DNA from: Achromobacter ruhlandii
GTDB lineage: Bacteria > Pseudomonadota > Gammaproteobacteria > Burkholderiales > Burkholderiaceae_B
DNA: 64,000 bases
Assembly: GCF_902859695.1 (NCBI RefSeq)
Contig: NZ_CADIJL010000005.1
Location: forward strand, 186,001 to 250,000
Direction: 5' to 3'
Position 1 is the first letter of the stretch, and each line of letters opens with the position of its first letter. Under the pieces are notes generated by a model, which did not search any database, was not told where the DNA came from, and saw only the letters and a program-made list of their open reading frames with translations. The translations under genes and the position numbers were made by a program. Of this stretch, positions 27,705 to 37,459 are shown piece after piece.

Positions 27705-27734
27705 GAAAAAGGCGCCCTCGCGGGCGCCCTTTTC
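27705..27734 (-). terminator. Terminator of htpG
   Basis: On the minus strand GGGCGCCC and GGGCGCC form a stem followed by TTTTTC, 20 bases after the htpG stop. On the plus strand the same element is followed by TTTT, so it could work both ways. Confidence 0.8.
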
Positions 27735-27754
27735 CTGCCTTCGTACCGCCGCGC

Positions 27755-29644
27755 TTATTTCAGCAGCAACGCATTCAGCCGCTTCACAAACGCCGCCGGG
27801 TCGGCGATCTGCGCGCCTTCGGCCAGCAGGGCCTGATCGAGCAGCAGGCGGGCCCACTGGTCGAACTCGCCGTCGTCGGCGGCGCGGATGCGGGCCAGCA
27901 GCGGGTGTTCCGGGTTGATCTCCAGCACCGGCTTGACGTTGGGCGCTTCCTGGCCGGCGGCCTTCAGCATGCGCAGCAGGTGCGGGCTGAGTTCGTTCTG
28001 GCCCACCACCACGCACGCCGGCGAATCCACCAGGCGCAGCGTGACGCGCACTTCCTTGACCTGGTCTTCCAGGGTCTTCTGCAGGCGCTCGACCAGCGGC
28101 TTGAAGTCCTCGGCCACTTCGGCCTGGTGCTTCTTTTCTTCCTCGTCGGCCAGCTCGGCCAGGTCGAGGCCGCCCTTGGCCACCGAGACCAGCGACTTGC
28201 CGTCGAACTCACGCAGGTACGACAGCATCCATTCGTCGACGCGGTCGGACAGCAGCAGCACCTCGATGCCCTTCTTGCGGAAGATCTCAAGGTGCGGGCT
28301 GTTGCTGGCGGCGGCGAAGGTGTCGGCCGTGACGTAGTAGATCTTGTCCTGGCCTTCCTTCATGCGGCCCACGTAGTCGGCGAACGACACGGTCTGGGCC
28401 TGGTCGCCGGTGTGGGTCGAGGCAAAGCGCATCAGCTTGGCGATGCGTTCCAGGTTGGCGTGGTCTTCGCCCGCGCCTTCCTTGAGCACCTGGCCGAATT
28501 CCGACCAGAACGTGGCGTAGTCTTCCGGCTTGTTCTCGGCCAGGTCTTCCAGCAGCGACAGGATGCGCTTGGCCGAACCTTCGCGGATGGCGCGCACGTC
28601 GCGGCTTTCCTGCAGGATCTCGCGCGACACGTTCAGCGGCAGGTCGGCCGAGTCGATCACGCCGCGCACGAAGCGCAGGTACGACGGCAGCAGCTGGTCG
28701 GCGTCGTCCATGATGAAGACACGCTTGACGTACAGCTTGACGCCGCGGCGGCCGTCGCGGTCCCACAGGTCCATCGGCGCGTGCTTGGGCACGTACAGCA
28801 GCTGGGTGTATTCGCTGCGGCCTTCGACGCGGTTGTGGGTCCAGGCGAGCGGGTCGTCGTAGTCGTGCGACACCGTCTTGTAGAACTCGCGGTACTGCTC
28901 CTCGGTCACATCCGCCTTGTTGCGGGCCCACAGCGCGTTGGCCTGGTTGACCGTTTCGAGTTCGTCCTTCTTGACCTGCTCGCCCTTTTCCGAATCCCAC
29001 TCTTCCTTGGCCATGCGGATCGGCAGCGAGATGTGGTCGGAGTAGCGGCGCAGGATCTCGCGCAGCTTCCAGCCGTTGAGCAGCTCGTCTTCGTCGGCGC
29101 GCAGGTGCAGCGTGACGTCGGTGCCGCGCGTGGCCTTGTCGGCGGCGGCGATGGTGAATTCGCCCTGGCCGTCGGACTCCCAGCGGATGGCGTCGGTGGC
29201 GCCGGCGCGGCGGCTGACCACCGTGACCTTGTCGGCCACGATGAACGAGGAATAGAAGCCCACGCCGAACTGGCCGATCAGTTGCGCATCCTTCTGCTTG
29301 TCGCCGGTCAGCTGCGAGAAGAACTCGCGCGTGCCGGAACGGGCGATGGTGCCCAGGTTGGCCACGGCCTCTTCGCGCGACAGGCCGATGCCGTTGTCGG
29401 AGATGGTGATCGTGCGCGCATCCTTGTCATAGCTGACGGTGATGGCCAGCTCGCCATCGCCTTCCAGTAGCGCCGGGTTGTCGATGGCCTCGAAGCGCAG
29501 CTTGTCGCAGGCGTCGGATGCGTTCGACACCAGCTCGCGCAGGAAGATTTCCTTGTTGCTGTACAGCGAATGGATCATCAGGTGCAGCAGTTGCTTCACC
29601 TCGGCCTGGAATCCCAGGGTTTCGGACGTGGCGTTCTGGCTCAT
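27755..29644 (-). CDS. htpG: Hsp90-family chaperone HtpG
   Basis: A 629-residue cytoplasmic ATP-dependent chaperone. The N-terminal GHKL ATPase domain shows the family motifs [34 protein letters not shown] and [10 protein letters not shown] middle domain ([19 protein letters not shown]) and a C-terminal dimerisation domain follow. The ATG at 29644 (MSQNATSE) is the normal family start; the frame stays open much further upstream but that sequence is not coding. A sigma-32 promoter lies 90-115 bases upstream. Confidence 0.98.
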   Translation of the reverse strand: MSQNATSETLGFQAEVKQLLHLMIHSLYSNKEIFLRELVSNASDACDKLRFEAIDNPALLEGDGELAITVSYDKDARTITISDNGIGLSREEAVANLGTIARSGTREFFSQLTGDKQKDAQLIGQFGVGFYSSFIVADKVTVVSRRAGATDAIRWESDGQGEFTIAAADKATRGTDVTLHLRADEDELLNGWKLREILRRYSDHISLPIRMAKEEWDSEKGEQVKKDELETVNQANALWARNKADVTEEQYREFYKTVSHDYDDPLAWTHNRVEGRSEYTQLLYVPKHAPMDLWDRDGRRGVKLYVKRVFIMDDADQLLPSYLRFVRGVIDSADLPLNVSREILQESRDVRAIREGSAKRILSLLEDLAENKPEDYATFWSEFGQVLKEGAGEDHANLERIAKLMRFASTHTGDQAQTVSFADYVGRMKEGQDKIYYVTADTFAAASNSPHLEIFRKKGIEVLLLSDRVDEWMLSYLREFDGKSLVSVAKGGLDLAELADEEEKKHQAEVAEDFKPLVERLQKTLEDQVKEVRVTLRLVDSPACVVVGQNELSPHLLRMLKAAGQEAPNVKPVLEINPEHPLLARIRAADDGEFDQWARLLLDQALLAEGAQIADPAAFVKRLNALLLK

Positions 29645-29733
29645 CGTTGTATGAAAAGTCGGAAAATTAGGGACAAAAGGAAGCCGGATCGCGGGGCACA
29701 TGGCCCAGGCGTTTTCCGGGAAACCCTGTTGTG

Positions 29734-29759
29734 ATGGGGGCCATCTGAAATATTTCAAG
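29734..29759 (-). promoter_or_regulatory. Sigma-32 heat-shock promoter of htpG
   Basis: On the minus strand CTTGAAA (29759-29753), a 13-base spacer and CCCCAT (29739-29734) match the RpoH consensus fully. Transcription would start near 29726, giving an 80-base leader. The remainder of the 29645-29939 gap shows nothing else. Confidence 0.85.
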
Positions 29760-29939
29760 GCCCGGAGGGATGCGGCGGCCATCCTGGCGCCTGCCCGGCG
29801 CGCGGTGACGGCCGACCGGCGCGGAGTCGTCCGGCGGGAAAACGGGCGAAAGCGGCCAAAGCGCGCTCGGCCCGGCACCAAGGCCACGGCTCCCGCCCCG
29901 CCGCGCGCGTGCAAACAAACCCAGACCGCCGCCCCGGCC

Positions 29940-31349
29940 TCAATCAAAAAGGGACCAGATGCCGCTGCGATAACGCGTCTTGGCCTCCAGCACCGCGTCG
30001 GATTCGGGCGCCGCCAGCTTGCCGCCGCGCACCAGCTTGCGGATGTCATCCGCCTTGATCTGCCGGGTCTCCTGGGAGCGCAGCAGGAAATCCGCCGCGG
30101 CCGGATCCAGGATGCGATAGATCGGGCTGTGAATCAGTTGGGTCGCCCCCAGTTCGTCCAGGTAATAGAGCGCGTCACCATTGCGCCAGACCGAACCGAA
30201 GCCGTGATAGACATCGCCCAGCTTGGCCCATGGCCCCGTGGGCGCATCCTTGAGCCGCAGAATCAGGGTGGACCTGGACAGCAGGCCGCCGCCCCCGCGC
30301 GAGCGGTTCCAGACTTCCTTGCTCTGGAAGAACAGCACCTGGCGGCCGTCCCGGAACACGTAGGGCGACAGCGCCGTGAAGCCGCCCGCCGCGAACGGAT
30401 CGTCGCCGGCCCGCTCCACCGCGCGCTTCTCGCTGTTGTAGAAATAGACGCCGTCCTTGCTGGCGAACAGCGCATGGAGCACATGGCCGCCGGCCTCGTC
30501 CAGCAAGCGGTACGGCGCATGCGCCGGGTCGAAGGCCAGCGCGCCCAGGTACACCATGCCGTCGCGCGGATCGAACAGATAGGGCTGGTTGTGGAGATTG
30601 CCGACCATGAAGGTGTAGAGCGCCGGATCGTCCGACAGCGGCAGCGGCGTCTCGCGGTAATAGACCCGGCGGCCATCGGCAAAGAAGTCGTTGCCCGGCC
30701 GCGTCTCGCCGCGCTGAATCGCGGCGATGCGACGCAACCGCGCCGGATCCGCCTGCGGCATTGCGCGGCCTTCGTAAAAGACGTGGGCGCCGTCGGTGGC
30801 CAACTGGCGATCAAGCAGCGGCCGGTAGGGTTGCGCGCTAGCCGGCAGGGCCAGGAACGGATACAGGTAGGTCTGCGGCTTGTCGCCCTTGCCGGCGCGG
30901 TACAGGATCCGCTGCCAGAGTTCATCCAGCCGGCCCAGTTCGAGATTGCGCTCGGAGGCGAAGTCGCAAAAGTAGGTGGCCGAGCCGTCGCTGAAATAGC
31001 TGTTGCCCAGATAGCGCGTCAATGCGGGCCGCATGCCCGGCAGCACCAGGTTGCCGCAATACACGTGGCGGCCGTCACGCGCCGCCTGCCGGCCGTCGTA
31101 GCGGCCCGTGTCGAAGGTCTCGAAACCCGCCGGGTCCGCCTCGCGCATCCGGTAATAGCCGTTGCTGGGCACGGCCGCGTAGACCTCGCCCTGGTAGCGC
31201 TTGTAGATACTGCTGCCGTAGGACTCGCCATGGTCGATCGCGGCGAAATCGTCGCCACTGTCATCGATCAGCCAGACCAGCAGCATCATCGGCAGGATGG
31301 CCGTCAACAAGACCAGGACGATCACGATTCCTCGGGTGCGCTTGTGCAT
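29940..31349 (-). CDS. Membrane-anchored DKNYY-like repeat protein
   Basis: A 469-residue protein with one N-terminal membrane segment (about 6-28, [20 protein letters not shown]). A large extracytoplasmic part contains spaced repeats of the type DGRxVYY, DGVYFYN and DGAHVFYEG. These are seen in the DKNYY family, whose function is unknown. The ATG at 31349 (MHKRTRG) puts positive residues before the membrane segment; upstream codons in the open frame are rejected. It is divergent from the NCS2 permease. Confidence 0.7.
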   Translation of the reverse strand: MHKRTRGIVIVLVLLTAILPMMLLVWLIDDSGDDFAAIDHGESYGSSIYKRYQGEVYAAVPSNGYYRMREADPAGFETFDTGRYDGRQAARDGRHVYCGNLVLPGMRPALTRYLGNSYFSDGSATYFCDFASERNLELGRLDELWQRILYRAGKGDKPQTYLYPFLALPASAQPYRPLLDRQLATDGAHVFYEGRAMPQADPARLRRIAAIQRGETRPGNDFFADGRRVYYRETPLPLSDDPALYTFMVGNLHNQPYLFDPRDGMVYLGALAFDPAHAPYRLLDEAGGHVLHALFASKDGVYFYNSEKRAVERAGDDPFAAGGFTALSPYVFRDGRQVLFFQSKEVWNRSRGGGGLLSRSTLILRLKDAPTGPWAKLGDVYHGFGSVWRNGDALYYLDELGATQLIHSPIYRILDPAAADFLLRSQETRQIKADDIRKLVRGGKLAAPESDAVLEAKTRYRSGIWSLFD

Positions 31350-31499
31350 CGATTCCCGGGCCGGCGGCCCCTGGTTGGCGGACCAAGATTCTATCAAGCC
31401 CCCTGCCGCCGCCCCGGGCAGACGCGCTGCGCCCGAGGGCCTTCCCCGCTAAAATGCCGCACTTTCCTCCCCTACCCCCTCCCCGGCCGGCTCCCTGCC

Positions 31500-32891
31500 A
31501 TGCAACCCGCCTCCCTGACCCAACCTGCCTCCCACGGCGCGTCCGACGACGCCGAACCCCGCCACGACCTGGTCTACGGCCCCGACGACCGTCCCGCCGC
31601 CCCCGTCGCCTTCGTCGCCGCCCTGCAGCACCTGCTGGCCATCCTGGTCCCCATCGTCACCCCCGGCCTGCTGATCTGCCAGGCCCTGGGCGTGAGCAGC
31701 CGCGACACCACCCTGATCGTGTCCATGTCGCTGGTCATCTCCGGCATCGCCACCTACGTGCAGTGCAAGCGCTTCGGTCCGCTGGGCGCGGGGCTGCTGA
31801 TCGTGCAAGGCACCAGCTTCAACTTCGTCGGCCCGCTGATCGCCGGCGGTTCGGTCATGGTCAAGCAGGGCACGCCGGTCGAGGCCGTCATGGCCGCGAT
31901 CTTCGGCGTCGTCATCGCCGGCTCCTTCGTCGAAATGGGCATCAGCCGCATCCTGCCCTTCGTCAAGCGCCTGATCACCCCGCTGGTCACCGGCATCGTC
32001 GTGCTGCTGATCGGCCTGACGCTGATCAAGGTCGGCCTCATCAGCATGGGCGGCGGTTTCGGCGCCATGGCCAGCGGCACCTTCGCCAGCGCCGAGAACC
32101 TGACGCTGTCGGGCCTGGTGCTGGGCACCATCATCCTGCTGAACCGCGTGCCGGTGGTGTGGATCCGCAGCACCGCGCTGGTGCTGGCGCTGGCCGTCGG
32201 CTACATCGCCGCCGCCTACATGGGCCGCCTGGACTTCACCGGCGCGCGCGAAGCCGCGCTGTTCCAGGTGCCGATGCCGCTGCACTTCGGCCTGGGCTTC
32301 TCGTGGGCGCTGTTCGTGCCGATGCTGATCATCTACCTGGTCACCTCGCTCGAAGCCATCGGCGACGTCACCGCCACCAGCAAGGTGTCCAAGCAGCCGG
32401 TCGAAGGCCCGCTGTGGATGCAGCGCATCAAGGGCGGCGTGCTGGTCAACGGCGCCAACTCGCTGCTGGCCGGCGTCTTCAACACCTTCCCCAGCTCGGT
32501 CTTCGCCCAGAACAACGGCGTCATCCAGCTGACCGGCATCGCCAGCCGCCACGTCGGCGTGTGGATCGCCGGCATGCTGATCCTGCTGGGCCTGTTCCCC
32601 GCCGTCGCCGGCGTGCTGCAGGCCGTGCCCGAACCCGTGCTGGGCGGCGCCGCCATGGTCATGTTTGGCGCCGTGGCCGCCTCGGGCATCAACATCCTGG
32701 CGGGCATCCACCTGGACCGCCGCGCCCTGCTGATCATCGCCGTGTCGCTGGCCCTGGGCCTGGGCGTGTCGCAGGTGCCGGAAATCCTGTCGCACCTGCC
32801 GCACGCCGTGAAAAGCGTGCTGGAATCGGGCGTGGCCACCGGCGGCATCTGCGCGCTGGTCATGAACTGGTTCCTGCCGGAAAAGAAGTAA
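31500..32891 (+). CDS. NCS2-family nucleobase permease (xanthine/uracil type)
   Basis: A 463-residue transporter with about 14 membrane segments that takes up a purine or uracil with a proton. The family motif is clear (SVFAQNNGVIQLTGIASRHVG), as is the TM8 region (SLEAIGDVTATSKVSKQPV). The ATG at 31500 (MQPASLTQP) is the reasonable start; the much longer open frame upstream is the shadow of the opposite gene. Length and the QNNG motif place it nearer XanP/XanQ than UraA. A GC hairpin follows. Confidence 0.9.
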   Translation: MQPASLTQPASHGASDDAEPRHDLVYGPDDRPAAPVAFVAALQHLLAILVPIVTPGLLICQALGVSSRDTTLIVSMSLVISGIATYVQCKRFGPLGAGLLIVQGTSFNFVGPLIAGGSVMVKQGTPVEAVMAAIFGVVIAGSFVEMGISRILPFVKRLITPLVTGIVVLLIGLTLIKVGLISMGGGFGAMASGTFASAENLTLSGLVLGTIILLNRVPVVWIRSTALVLALAVGYIAAAYMGRLDFTGAREAALFQVPMPLHFGLGFSWALFVPMLIIYLVTSLEAIGDVTATSKVSKQPVEGPLWMQRIKGGVLVNGANSLLAGVFNTFPSSVFAQNNGVIQLTGIASRHVGVWIAGMLILLGLFPAVAGVLQAVPEPVLGGAAMVMFGAVAASGINILAGIHLDRRALLIIAVSLALGLGVSQVPEILSHLPHAVKSVLESGVATGGICALVMNWFLPEKK

Positions 32892-32897
32892 GCACGC

Positions 32898-32922
32898 GGG
32901 CCGGCGCGCCCCGCGCCGGCCC
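32898..32922 (+). terminator. GC-rich hairpin after the NCS2 permease
   Basis: Ten-base arms GGGCCGGCGC and GCGCCGGCCC follow the stop codon by 6 bases. No real T-run follows, so termination would be weak or factor-dependent. Confidence 0.45.
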
Positions 32923-32927
32923 CTTGC

Positions 32928-32956
32928 CTGACAATTTTCCCCAGACCGCATATAAT
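32928..32956 (+). promoter_or_regulatory. Promoter of tRNA-Leu
   Basis: CTGACA (32928-32933), a 17-base spacer and the consensus TATAAT (32951-32956) lie 54 bases before the tRNA. Confidence 0.8.
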
Positions 32957-33009
32957 CGCGGTCTTCGCTTTACCCGCGACCGTCGCCTGGACGGCTCCGC
33001 GACCAGCCT

Positions 33010-33094
33010 GCCCGGGTGGTGAAATTGGTAGACGCAGGGGACTCAAAATCCCCCGCCGCAAGGCGTGCCGGTTCGATTCCGGCCCCGGGCACCA
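33010..33094 (+). tRNA. tRNA-Leu, anticodon CAA
   Basis: An 85-base tRNA including an encoded CCA. The acceptor arms GCCCGGG and CCCGGGC pair fully. The D-arm has GGTAGACGC, the anticodon loop reads CTCAAAA, the extended variable arm (GCCGCAAGGCG) is typical of leucine tRNAs, and the T-arm carries GTTCGATTC. A strong promoter precedes it and a terminator follows 5 bases after. Confidence 0.97.
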
Positions 33095-33099
33095 GATTG

Positions 33100-33133
33100 A
33101 AAAAGCCGCTCCTGCAACGCAGAGCGGCTTTTT
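33100..33133 (+). terminator. Terminator of tRNA-Leu
   Basis: GCCGCTC and GAGCGGC form the stem, preceded by AAAAA and followed by TTTTT. Confidence 0.9.
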
Positions 33134-33145
33134 GTTTGCGCGGCG

Positions 33146-33259
33146 TTATGCGTGCGCGGTGTCCTTGCCCTTGGCGACGGCCGTGAGCGATACGCCCAAT
33201 GCATCCATGACCCGGCGCAGCGTCAGGTAGCTTGGGTTGGCGGCCGGCGCGCCGCCGCA
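33146..33259 (-). pseudogene. C-terminal remnant of an Xre-type antitoxin-like gene
   Basis: Reading the minus strand to the TAA at 33146, the last 37 codons include NPSYLTLRRVMDALGVSLTA. This resembles the end of HigA/addiction-module helix-turn-helix proteins. No start codon and no N-terminal helix-turn-helix are present upstream; the frame meets a stop near 33310. The element sits directly behind a tRNA gene, a common insertion place. The match is short, so this is tentative. Confidence 0.4.
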
Positions 33260-33327
33260 AGAGATCACGATCCGCGTGCAACCCCTCTCAGCCTGAGCGT
33301 GATCATTGCTTCACGCCTAGCGCAATC

Positions 33328-33651
33328 TCAATACCGCCCCCAGCGCCCCTCGTAATACACCCAATGCCCATGCCGCTGGCGCCACTCGGGACGGTGATAC
33401 ACATAGCCCGGCCGCGCCGGCAGCCAGGCGCCCTCGATCCAGGCATGGCGGCCGCCGACCCATTCCCAATGGCCCGGCGCCCACACATAGCCCACGCGCG
33501 GCGGCGGCACGACTTCCACCCGGGGCGGCGGCGGCGCCACGTCGATGCTGATGGCCACGCCGGCCTGCGCGACGCCGGGCACGGCGAGCGCCCCCAGGGA
33601 CAGGACCGCCGCGGCACCCGCGGTCATGGCGGCTTTGACTAGACTCTTCAT
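33328..33651 (-). CDS. WxxGxW-repeat secreted protein
   Basis: A 107-residue protein with a signal peptide (to about residue 30, VPGVAQA) and a mature part rich in Trp, Pro, Arg and Tyr. Repeats such as PGHWEWVGGRHAWIEGAW and HGHWVYYEGRWG are the YXWGXW pattern of small envelope proteins. GGGAG lies eight bases before the ATG at 33651. The function is unknown. The upstream 293-bp gap contains a GCGTCCGC hairpin at 33671-33692 and an imperfect inverted repeat at 33812-33842. Confidence 0.8.
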   Translation of the reverse strand: MKSLVKAAMTAGAAAVLSLGALAVPGVAQAGVAISIDVAPPPPRVEVVPPPRVGYVWAPGHWEWVGGRHAWIEGAWLPARPGYVYHRPEWRQRHGHWVYYEGRWGRY

Positions 33652-33944
33652 GATGCATCTCCCTCGCAATCGCGTCCGCCGATGCGGACGCGGTGAGGGC
33701 AGTGTGCGCGGAAGGAATTATCGAAATGGTTACGCGCCGGGGGCAGGCGGTTTCAGTGGATTTCCGCAGTGGCGCTCCTCATGCCGGCGGTCCTCGCTGG
33801 CGCCATCCGGCCCCGTAAATTCCGCCCAGTGGATTTAACGGGAATTCCCTGATTCTCCGCCCCAGGCCCGGCCGATACCATTCGCCGCATTTCCGCCTCC
33901 CGGCGGACATAGACCCATAAGTTGCGCGCCCGCGCGGAGACACC

Positions 33945-34961
33945 ATGAAAGCACTGACTACCGTCGCGGCAGGCGCCGCGCTCCTTCTCTCTTCGTGGGG
34001 CGCCAGCGCGGGCGCGACGTTCGAGAACGTCAAGAACAAAGGCTTCGTGCAGTGCGGCGTGTCCACCGGCGTGGCCGGCTTCTCGGTCAATGACAGCAAG
34101 GGCGGCTGGACCGGCCTGGACGTGGACCTGTGCCGCGCGTTGGCCGTGACCATGTTCGGCGATGCTTCCAAGTCCAAGATCATGGCCGTCAGCGCGGTGC
34201 AGCGCTTCACCGCCCTGCAATCCGGCGAAGTCGACGTCCTGCCGCGCAACACCACCCTGGTCATGACGCGCGACACCACGCTGGGCCTGATCGGCGTGGG
34301 CGTGAACTACTACGACAGCCAGGGCATCATGGTGAACAAGTCGCTGAACGTGAAAAGCGCCAAGGAGCTGGACGGCGCCACCGTCTGCGTGCAGCCCGGC
34401 ACCACCACCGAACTGAATCTGTCCGACTGGTTCCGCTCGCAGAACATCGCCTTCAAGCCGGTGGTGGTCGAGCGCATGGATGAAATCGTCCGCGCCTTCG
34501 CGGTGGGCCGCTGCGACGCCTTCACCGGCGACAAGTCGCAACTGGCCGCGGCCCGCACCAATCTCGAAAACCCCGAGAAATACGACATCCTGCCGGAGAA
34601 CTTCTCCAAGGAACCGCTGGGCCCCATGGTGCGCCAGGGCGACGAGCAATGGTTCAACGTGGTCCGCTGGACCCTGTTCGCGATGCTGGAGGCCGAGGAA
34701 TACGGCGTCACCTCGAAGAACGTGGACGAGATGCTCAAGAGCACCAACCCCAACGTGCAGCGTCTGCTGGGCGTGACGCCGGGCATGGGCAAGAACCTGG
34801 GCGTGGACGACAAGTGGGCCTACAACGTCATCAAGCAGATCGGCAATTACGGCGAGAGCTTCGAGAAGAATCTGGGGGCCGGCAGCCCGCTGAAGCTGGC
34901 GCGGGGGTTGAACGCGTCGTATCGGAATGGCGGGTTGATGTATGGGTGGCCGGTGCGGTAA
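33945..34961 (+). CDS. Polar amino acid ABC transporter substrate-binding protein (AapJ-like)
   Basis: A 338-residue periplasmic binding protein with a signal peptide (to about residue 22, GASAGA) and an SBP_bac_3 fold. It begins NVKNKGFVQCGVSTGVAGFS, contains VDLCRALAVTMFGDA, and its length and TNPNVQRLLGVTPGMG are typical of AapJ. GGAG lies six bases upstream of the ATG. No permease or ATPase genes are next to it, so the membrane part must be encoded elsewhere. Confidence 0.88.
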   Translation: MKALTTVAAGAALLLSSWGASAGATFENVKNKGFVQCGVSTGVAGFSVNDSKGGWTGLDVDLCRALAVTMFGDASKSKIMAVSAVQRFTALQSGEVDVLPRNTTLVMTRDTTLGLIGVGVNYYDSQGIMVNKSLNVKSAKELDGATVCVQPGTTTELNLSDWFRSQNIAFKPVVVERMDEIVRAFAVGRCDAFTGDKSQLAAARTNLENPEKYDILPENFSKEPLGPMVRQGDEQWFNVVRWTLFAMLEAEEYGVTSKNVDEMLKSTNPNVQRLLGVTPGMGKNLGVDDKWAYNVIKQIGNYGESFEKNLGAGSPLKLARGLNASYRNGGLMYGWPVR

Positions 34962-34981
34962 GACGGCTCTCCGACAGGACG

Positions 34982-35006
34982 AACGGGCGCGCAGAGCGCC
35001 CGTTTT
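34982..35006 (+). terminator. Terminator after the amino acid-binding protein
   Basis: AACGGGCGC and GCGCCCGTT form a 9-bp stem with a 5-base loop, followed by TTCTTG. Confidence 0.85.
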
Positions 35007-35158
35007 CTTGTGCGCCCTGCTGCCATCCATTCCAAGATGTAAGCACAGCCCACCAAGCGCCGGCCGCGTCCTGAACCCCGTTTATGATGGCGTCGTAGCG
35101 AGTCCGCCCAAATGCGTTACTCTCCCCACCCCAATCATTCCCCCGCAAGGAGCCCAAC

Positions 35159-35440
35159 ATGGCACAAGCCTCCGCCCGCCACATCCTGGTTTCGACCGAA
35201 GCCAAGGCCAACGAACTGAAGACGGCCATCGAGAACGGCGCCGACTTCGCCCAGCTGGCCAAGGAAAACTCGAGCTGCCCGTCCAGCCGCGACGGCGGCA
35301 ACCTGGGCACGTTCGGCCCGGGCCAGATGGTCAAGGAATTCGACACCGTGGTGTTCAGCGCCCCGGTCGGCGAAGTCCAGGGCCCGGTGAAGACCCAGTT
35401 CGGTTATCACCTGGTCGAAGTGACCAGCCGCAAGGACTGA
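35159..35440 (+). CDS. Parvulin-type peptidyl-prolyl isomerase
   Basis: A 93-residue single-domain cytoplasmic PPIase close to E. coli PpiC. It has ARHILVSTEAKANELK, GADFAQLAKENSSCPS, GGNLGTFGPGQMVKEFD and the closing FGYHLVEV. AAGGAG lies seven bases before the ATG. It is followed by its own terminator and appears monocistronic. Confidence 0.93.
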   Translation: MAQASARHILVSTEAKANELKTAIENGADFAQLAKENSSCPSSRDGGNLGTFGPGQMVKEFDTVVFSAPVGEVQGPVKTQFGYHLVEVTSRKD

Positions 35441-35464
35441 GTCCTCGTCGCGTCAGGTCAAGGG

Positions 35465-35500
35465 ACCGTCGCCGGCGCAACGCCGGTGGCGGTTTTTTTT
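35465..35500 (+). terminator. Terminator of the parvulin gene
   Basis: ACCGTCGCCGGCG and CGCCGGTGGCGGT form an imperfect 13-base stem with loop CAA and a run of eight T. Confidence 0.9.
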
Positions 35501-35669
35501 CGTCCAGCATCATGGGCAAGGCGCGCGGCATCGGCAACGAGACACGCCGCTACCATGCGGAATCCGTGAGGCGGTCCACAAAGCTCTCGCCCGACCTTGT
35601 CCGTTCTCTGATCGCGGCCATGTCGCACTTCTGCCCGCTCGCGGCAGCACGCCGTGGGTACCCCGGCCC

Positions 35670-36440
35670 TCAAGCCTTGCCCGTCATCACCATGTGCGCC
35701 AGCGCGTCGGCGTCCAGGCCCGCCACGTCGCGCTCCACGACCTTGACGCCGCTTTTCAGAATCGCAACGCGGTCGGCCAGGGCGACCACGTCCGCCATGT
35801 TGTGGCTGATCAGGATGACGGTGCGCCCTTCCTCGCGCAGCTTGCGCACCAGGTTCAGGACCAGCGCGGTTTCCTTGACGCCGAGCGCGGCGGTGGGCTC
35901 ATCCATGATGACGACGCGCGCATCCCAGCGCAGCGCCCGCGCGATGGCCACGGCCTGGCGCTGGCCACCCGACATGCGTTCGACCGGGCGGTCCATGTCG
36001 TCGATCGGCACCGACAGGCGTTGCAGGTAGCCGCGCGCCTCCTGCGCCATGCGGCGCTTGTCGAGCACGCGCAGCGGACCGATGCGGCGCACCAGTTCGG
36101 CGCCCATGAAGACGTTTTCCCAGATCGACAGGCGCGGCGCCAGCGCCAGGTCCTGGTAGATGGTGGCGATGCCCTGCGCCAGCGCGTCATGCGGCGAGCC
36201 GAACACCACCGCCTTGCCATCCAGGCTCAATTCGCCGCCCGTGGGCGCCTGGGCGCCCGAGATGATACGGATCAGCGTGGACTTGCCCGCGCCGTTGTCG
36301 CCGCAGATGGCCATGACGCGGCCCGCCGGCACCTCCAGGTCGACGCCCTTCAGGGCCTCGACGGCACCGTAGGACTTGCGGACTTGGCGAAGCGATAGCG
36401 CGGCGGGCGGAGCGGCGGTCATGGTGGCGGAAGCGGACAT
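35670..36440 (-). CDS. Sugar ABC transporter ATP-binding protein (FrcA-like)
   Basis: A 256-residue single-domain ATPase with Walker A (GDNGAGKSTLIR), Q-loop (IYQDLAL), signature (MSGGQRQAVAIARAL), Walker B (VVIMDEPTAAL) and H-loop (ISHNMADV). Many sugar importers of this class (RbsA) have two fused domains; this is the one-domain FrcA type. It is the last gene of the permease-binding protein-ATPase operon, 45 bases after the binding-protein gene. Confidence 0.9.
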   Translation of the reverse strand: MSASATMTAAPPAALSLRQVRKSYGAVEALKGVDLEVPAGRVMAICGDNGAGKSTLIRIISGAQAPTGGELSLDGKAVVFGSPHDALAQGIATIYQDLALAPRLSIWENVFMGAELVRRIGPLRVLDKRRMAQEARGYLQRLSVPIDDMDRPVERMSGGQRQAVAIARALRWDARVVIMDEPTAALGVKETALVLNLVRKLREEGRTVILISHNMADVVALADRVAILKSGVKVVERDVAGLDADALAHMVMTGKA

Positions 36441-36485
36441 GAATGATGCGGCGGCGGGCGGCGCGGCACGCCGCCTGCCGTGGGC

Positions 36486-37445
36486 CTATTTGGCGGGAGT
36501 CAGGAATTTCTGCACGTTGCTGGCATCGACCAGCACCGAGTCCATGAACAGGTAGGGGCCGGACGCGATCTTGTCCTTGGGTTCCTTCTTGACGACGATG
36601 CGGTCAATCGCGTCGACGGCGGTGACGCCCAACTGCTCGAACGGAATCATCATGGTGGCGGTGATGAGGCTGTTGGGATCGGCGATGCGGCGATAGGTCT
36701 CCGGGCCGCCGTCGACCGACACCAGCGTGATGTCGCCCTTCTTCATGCCTTGCGCCTGCAGCAGGTCGTCAATCACGTAGGCCTGGCCGTCGAACGAGGC
36801 CCAGACGCCCTTGAACTGCCCCTGGTTGCGCAGGAACAGCGCCTGCATGCCGTTGCGCACGTCGTCGCGCCAGCTTTGCGTGCGCGCCATGCTGAACTTG
36901 GCCAGGTCCTTGACGGCGGTGTTTTCCGACAGCACCGCATCGAGCATCTTGCCGCGGATGCGGGTGCCCGAATTGCCGTCGAAGCGGGCCGACAGGATGT
37001 TGCCCTGGTAGCCCATCTTGCCCAGCAGGTACAGCACCGATTGCGCGCCGGTGGCGTATTCATTGACCTCGACGTCGAACAGCATGTGCGGGCTGGCGCC
37101 GGACATGACGCCGACGACGGCGATGCCTTTTTCCTTGGCGGCCTGCAACTGGGCGTCGGTCTCGACCGGCTTGCCCATGGCGATGACGATGGCGTCGACC
37201 TTCTTGTTGACCAGCGTGTCGAGCTGCTCGGCCAGCTTGGGCAGCGAGCCTTCGGCGTTCAACTGCGTCACGGTCCAGCCCTTGGCGCGGGCGGCCTCGG
37301 CGGCGGCGTTGGCGGCGCGCGCATGGGTTTCCGAGGACATCTGGAAGGCCACCACGCCGACGTCGAAGGCGTGCGCGGCGCTGGCCGCCAGCGCCTGCGC
37401 GGCAAACGCGCCCAGCAGCAACGTGCGCTTGATGAATCGGTTCAT
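36486..37445 (-). CDS. Periplasmic sugar-binding protein of the ABC importer
   Basis: A 319-residue protein with a signal peptide (to about residue 26, SAAHAFD) and a periplasmic-binding/LacI fold. Seen are VGVVAFQMSSETHARAANAA, KKVDAIVIAMGKP and LVSVDGGPETYRRI. The ATG at 37445 is well placed, 14 bases after the permease stop. The sugar cannot be named; the kinase downstream of the divergent end suggests a sugar that is phosphorylated after uptake. Confidence 0.9.
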   Translation of the reverse strand: MNRFIKRTLLLGAFAAQALAASAAHAFDVGVVAFQMSSETHARAANAAAEAARAKGWTVTQLNAEGSLPKLAEQLDTLVNKKVDAIVIAMGKPVETDAQLQAAKEKGIAVVGVMSGASPHMLFDVEVNEYATGAQSVLYLLGKMGYQGNILSARFDGNSGTRIRGKMLDAVLSENTAVKDLAKFSMARTQSWRDDVRNGMQALFLRNQGQFKGVWASFDGQAYVIDDLLQAQGMKKGDITLVSVDGGPETYRRIADPNSLITATMMIPFEQLGVTAVDAIDRIVVKKEPKDKIASGPYLFMDSVLVDASNVQKFLTPAK

Positions 37446-37459
37446 GCTGTTTCCCCTTC

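Noticed and set aside
27618-28016. Frame covering the htpG terminator and its 3' end
   Set aside because: Arg/Gly-rich shadow frame of htpG that also runs through a terminator hairpin.
29700-31499. Upstream extension of the NCS2 permease by 600 codons
   Set aside because: The extension is the shadow of the DKNYY-like gene on the other strand; family members begin near 31500.
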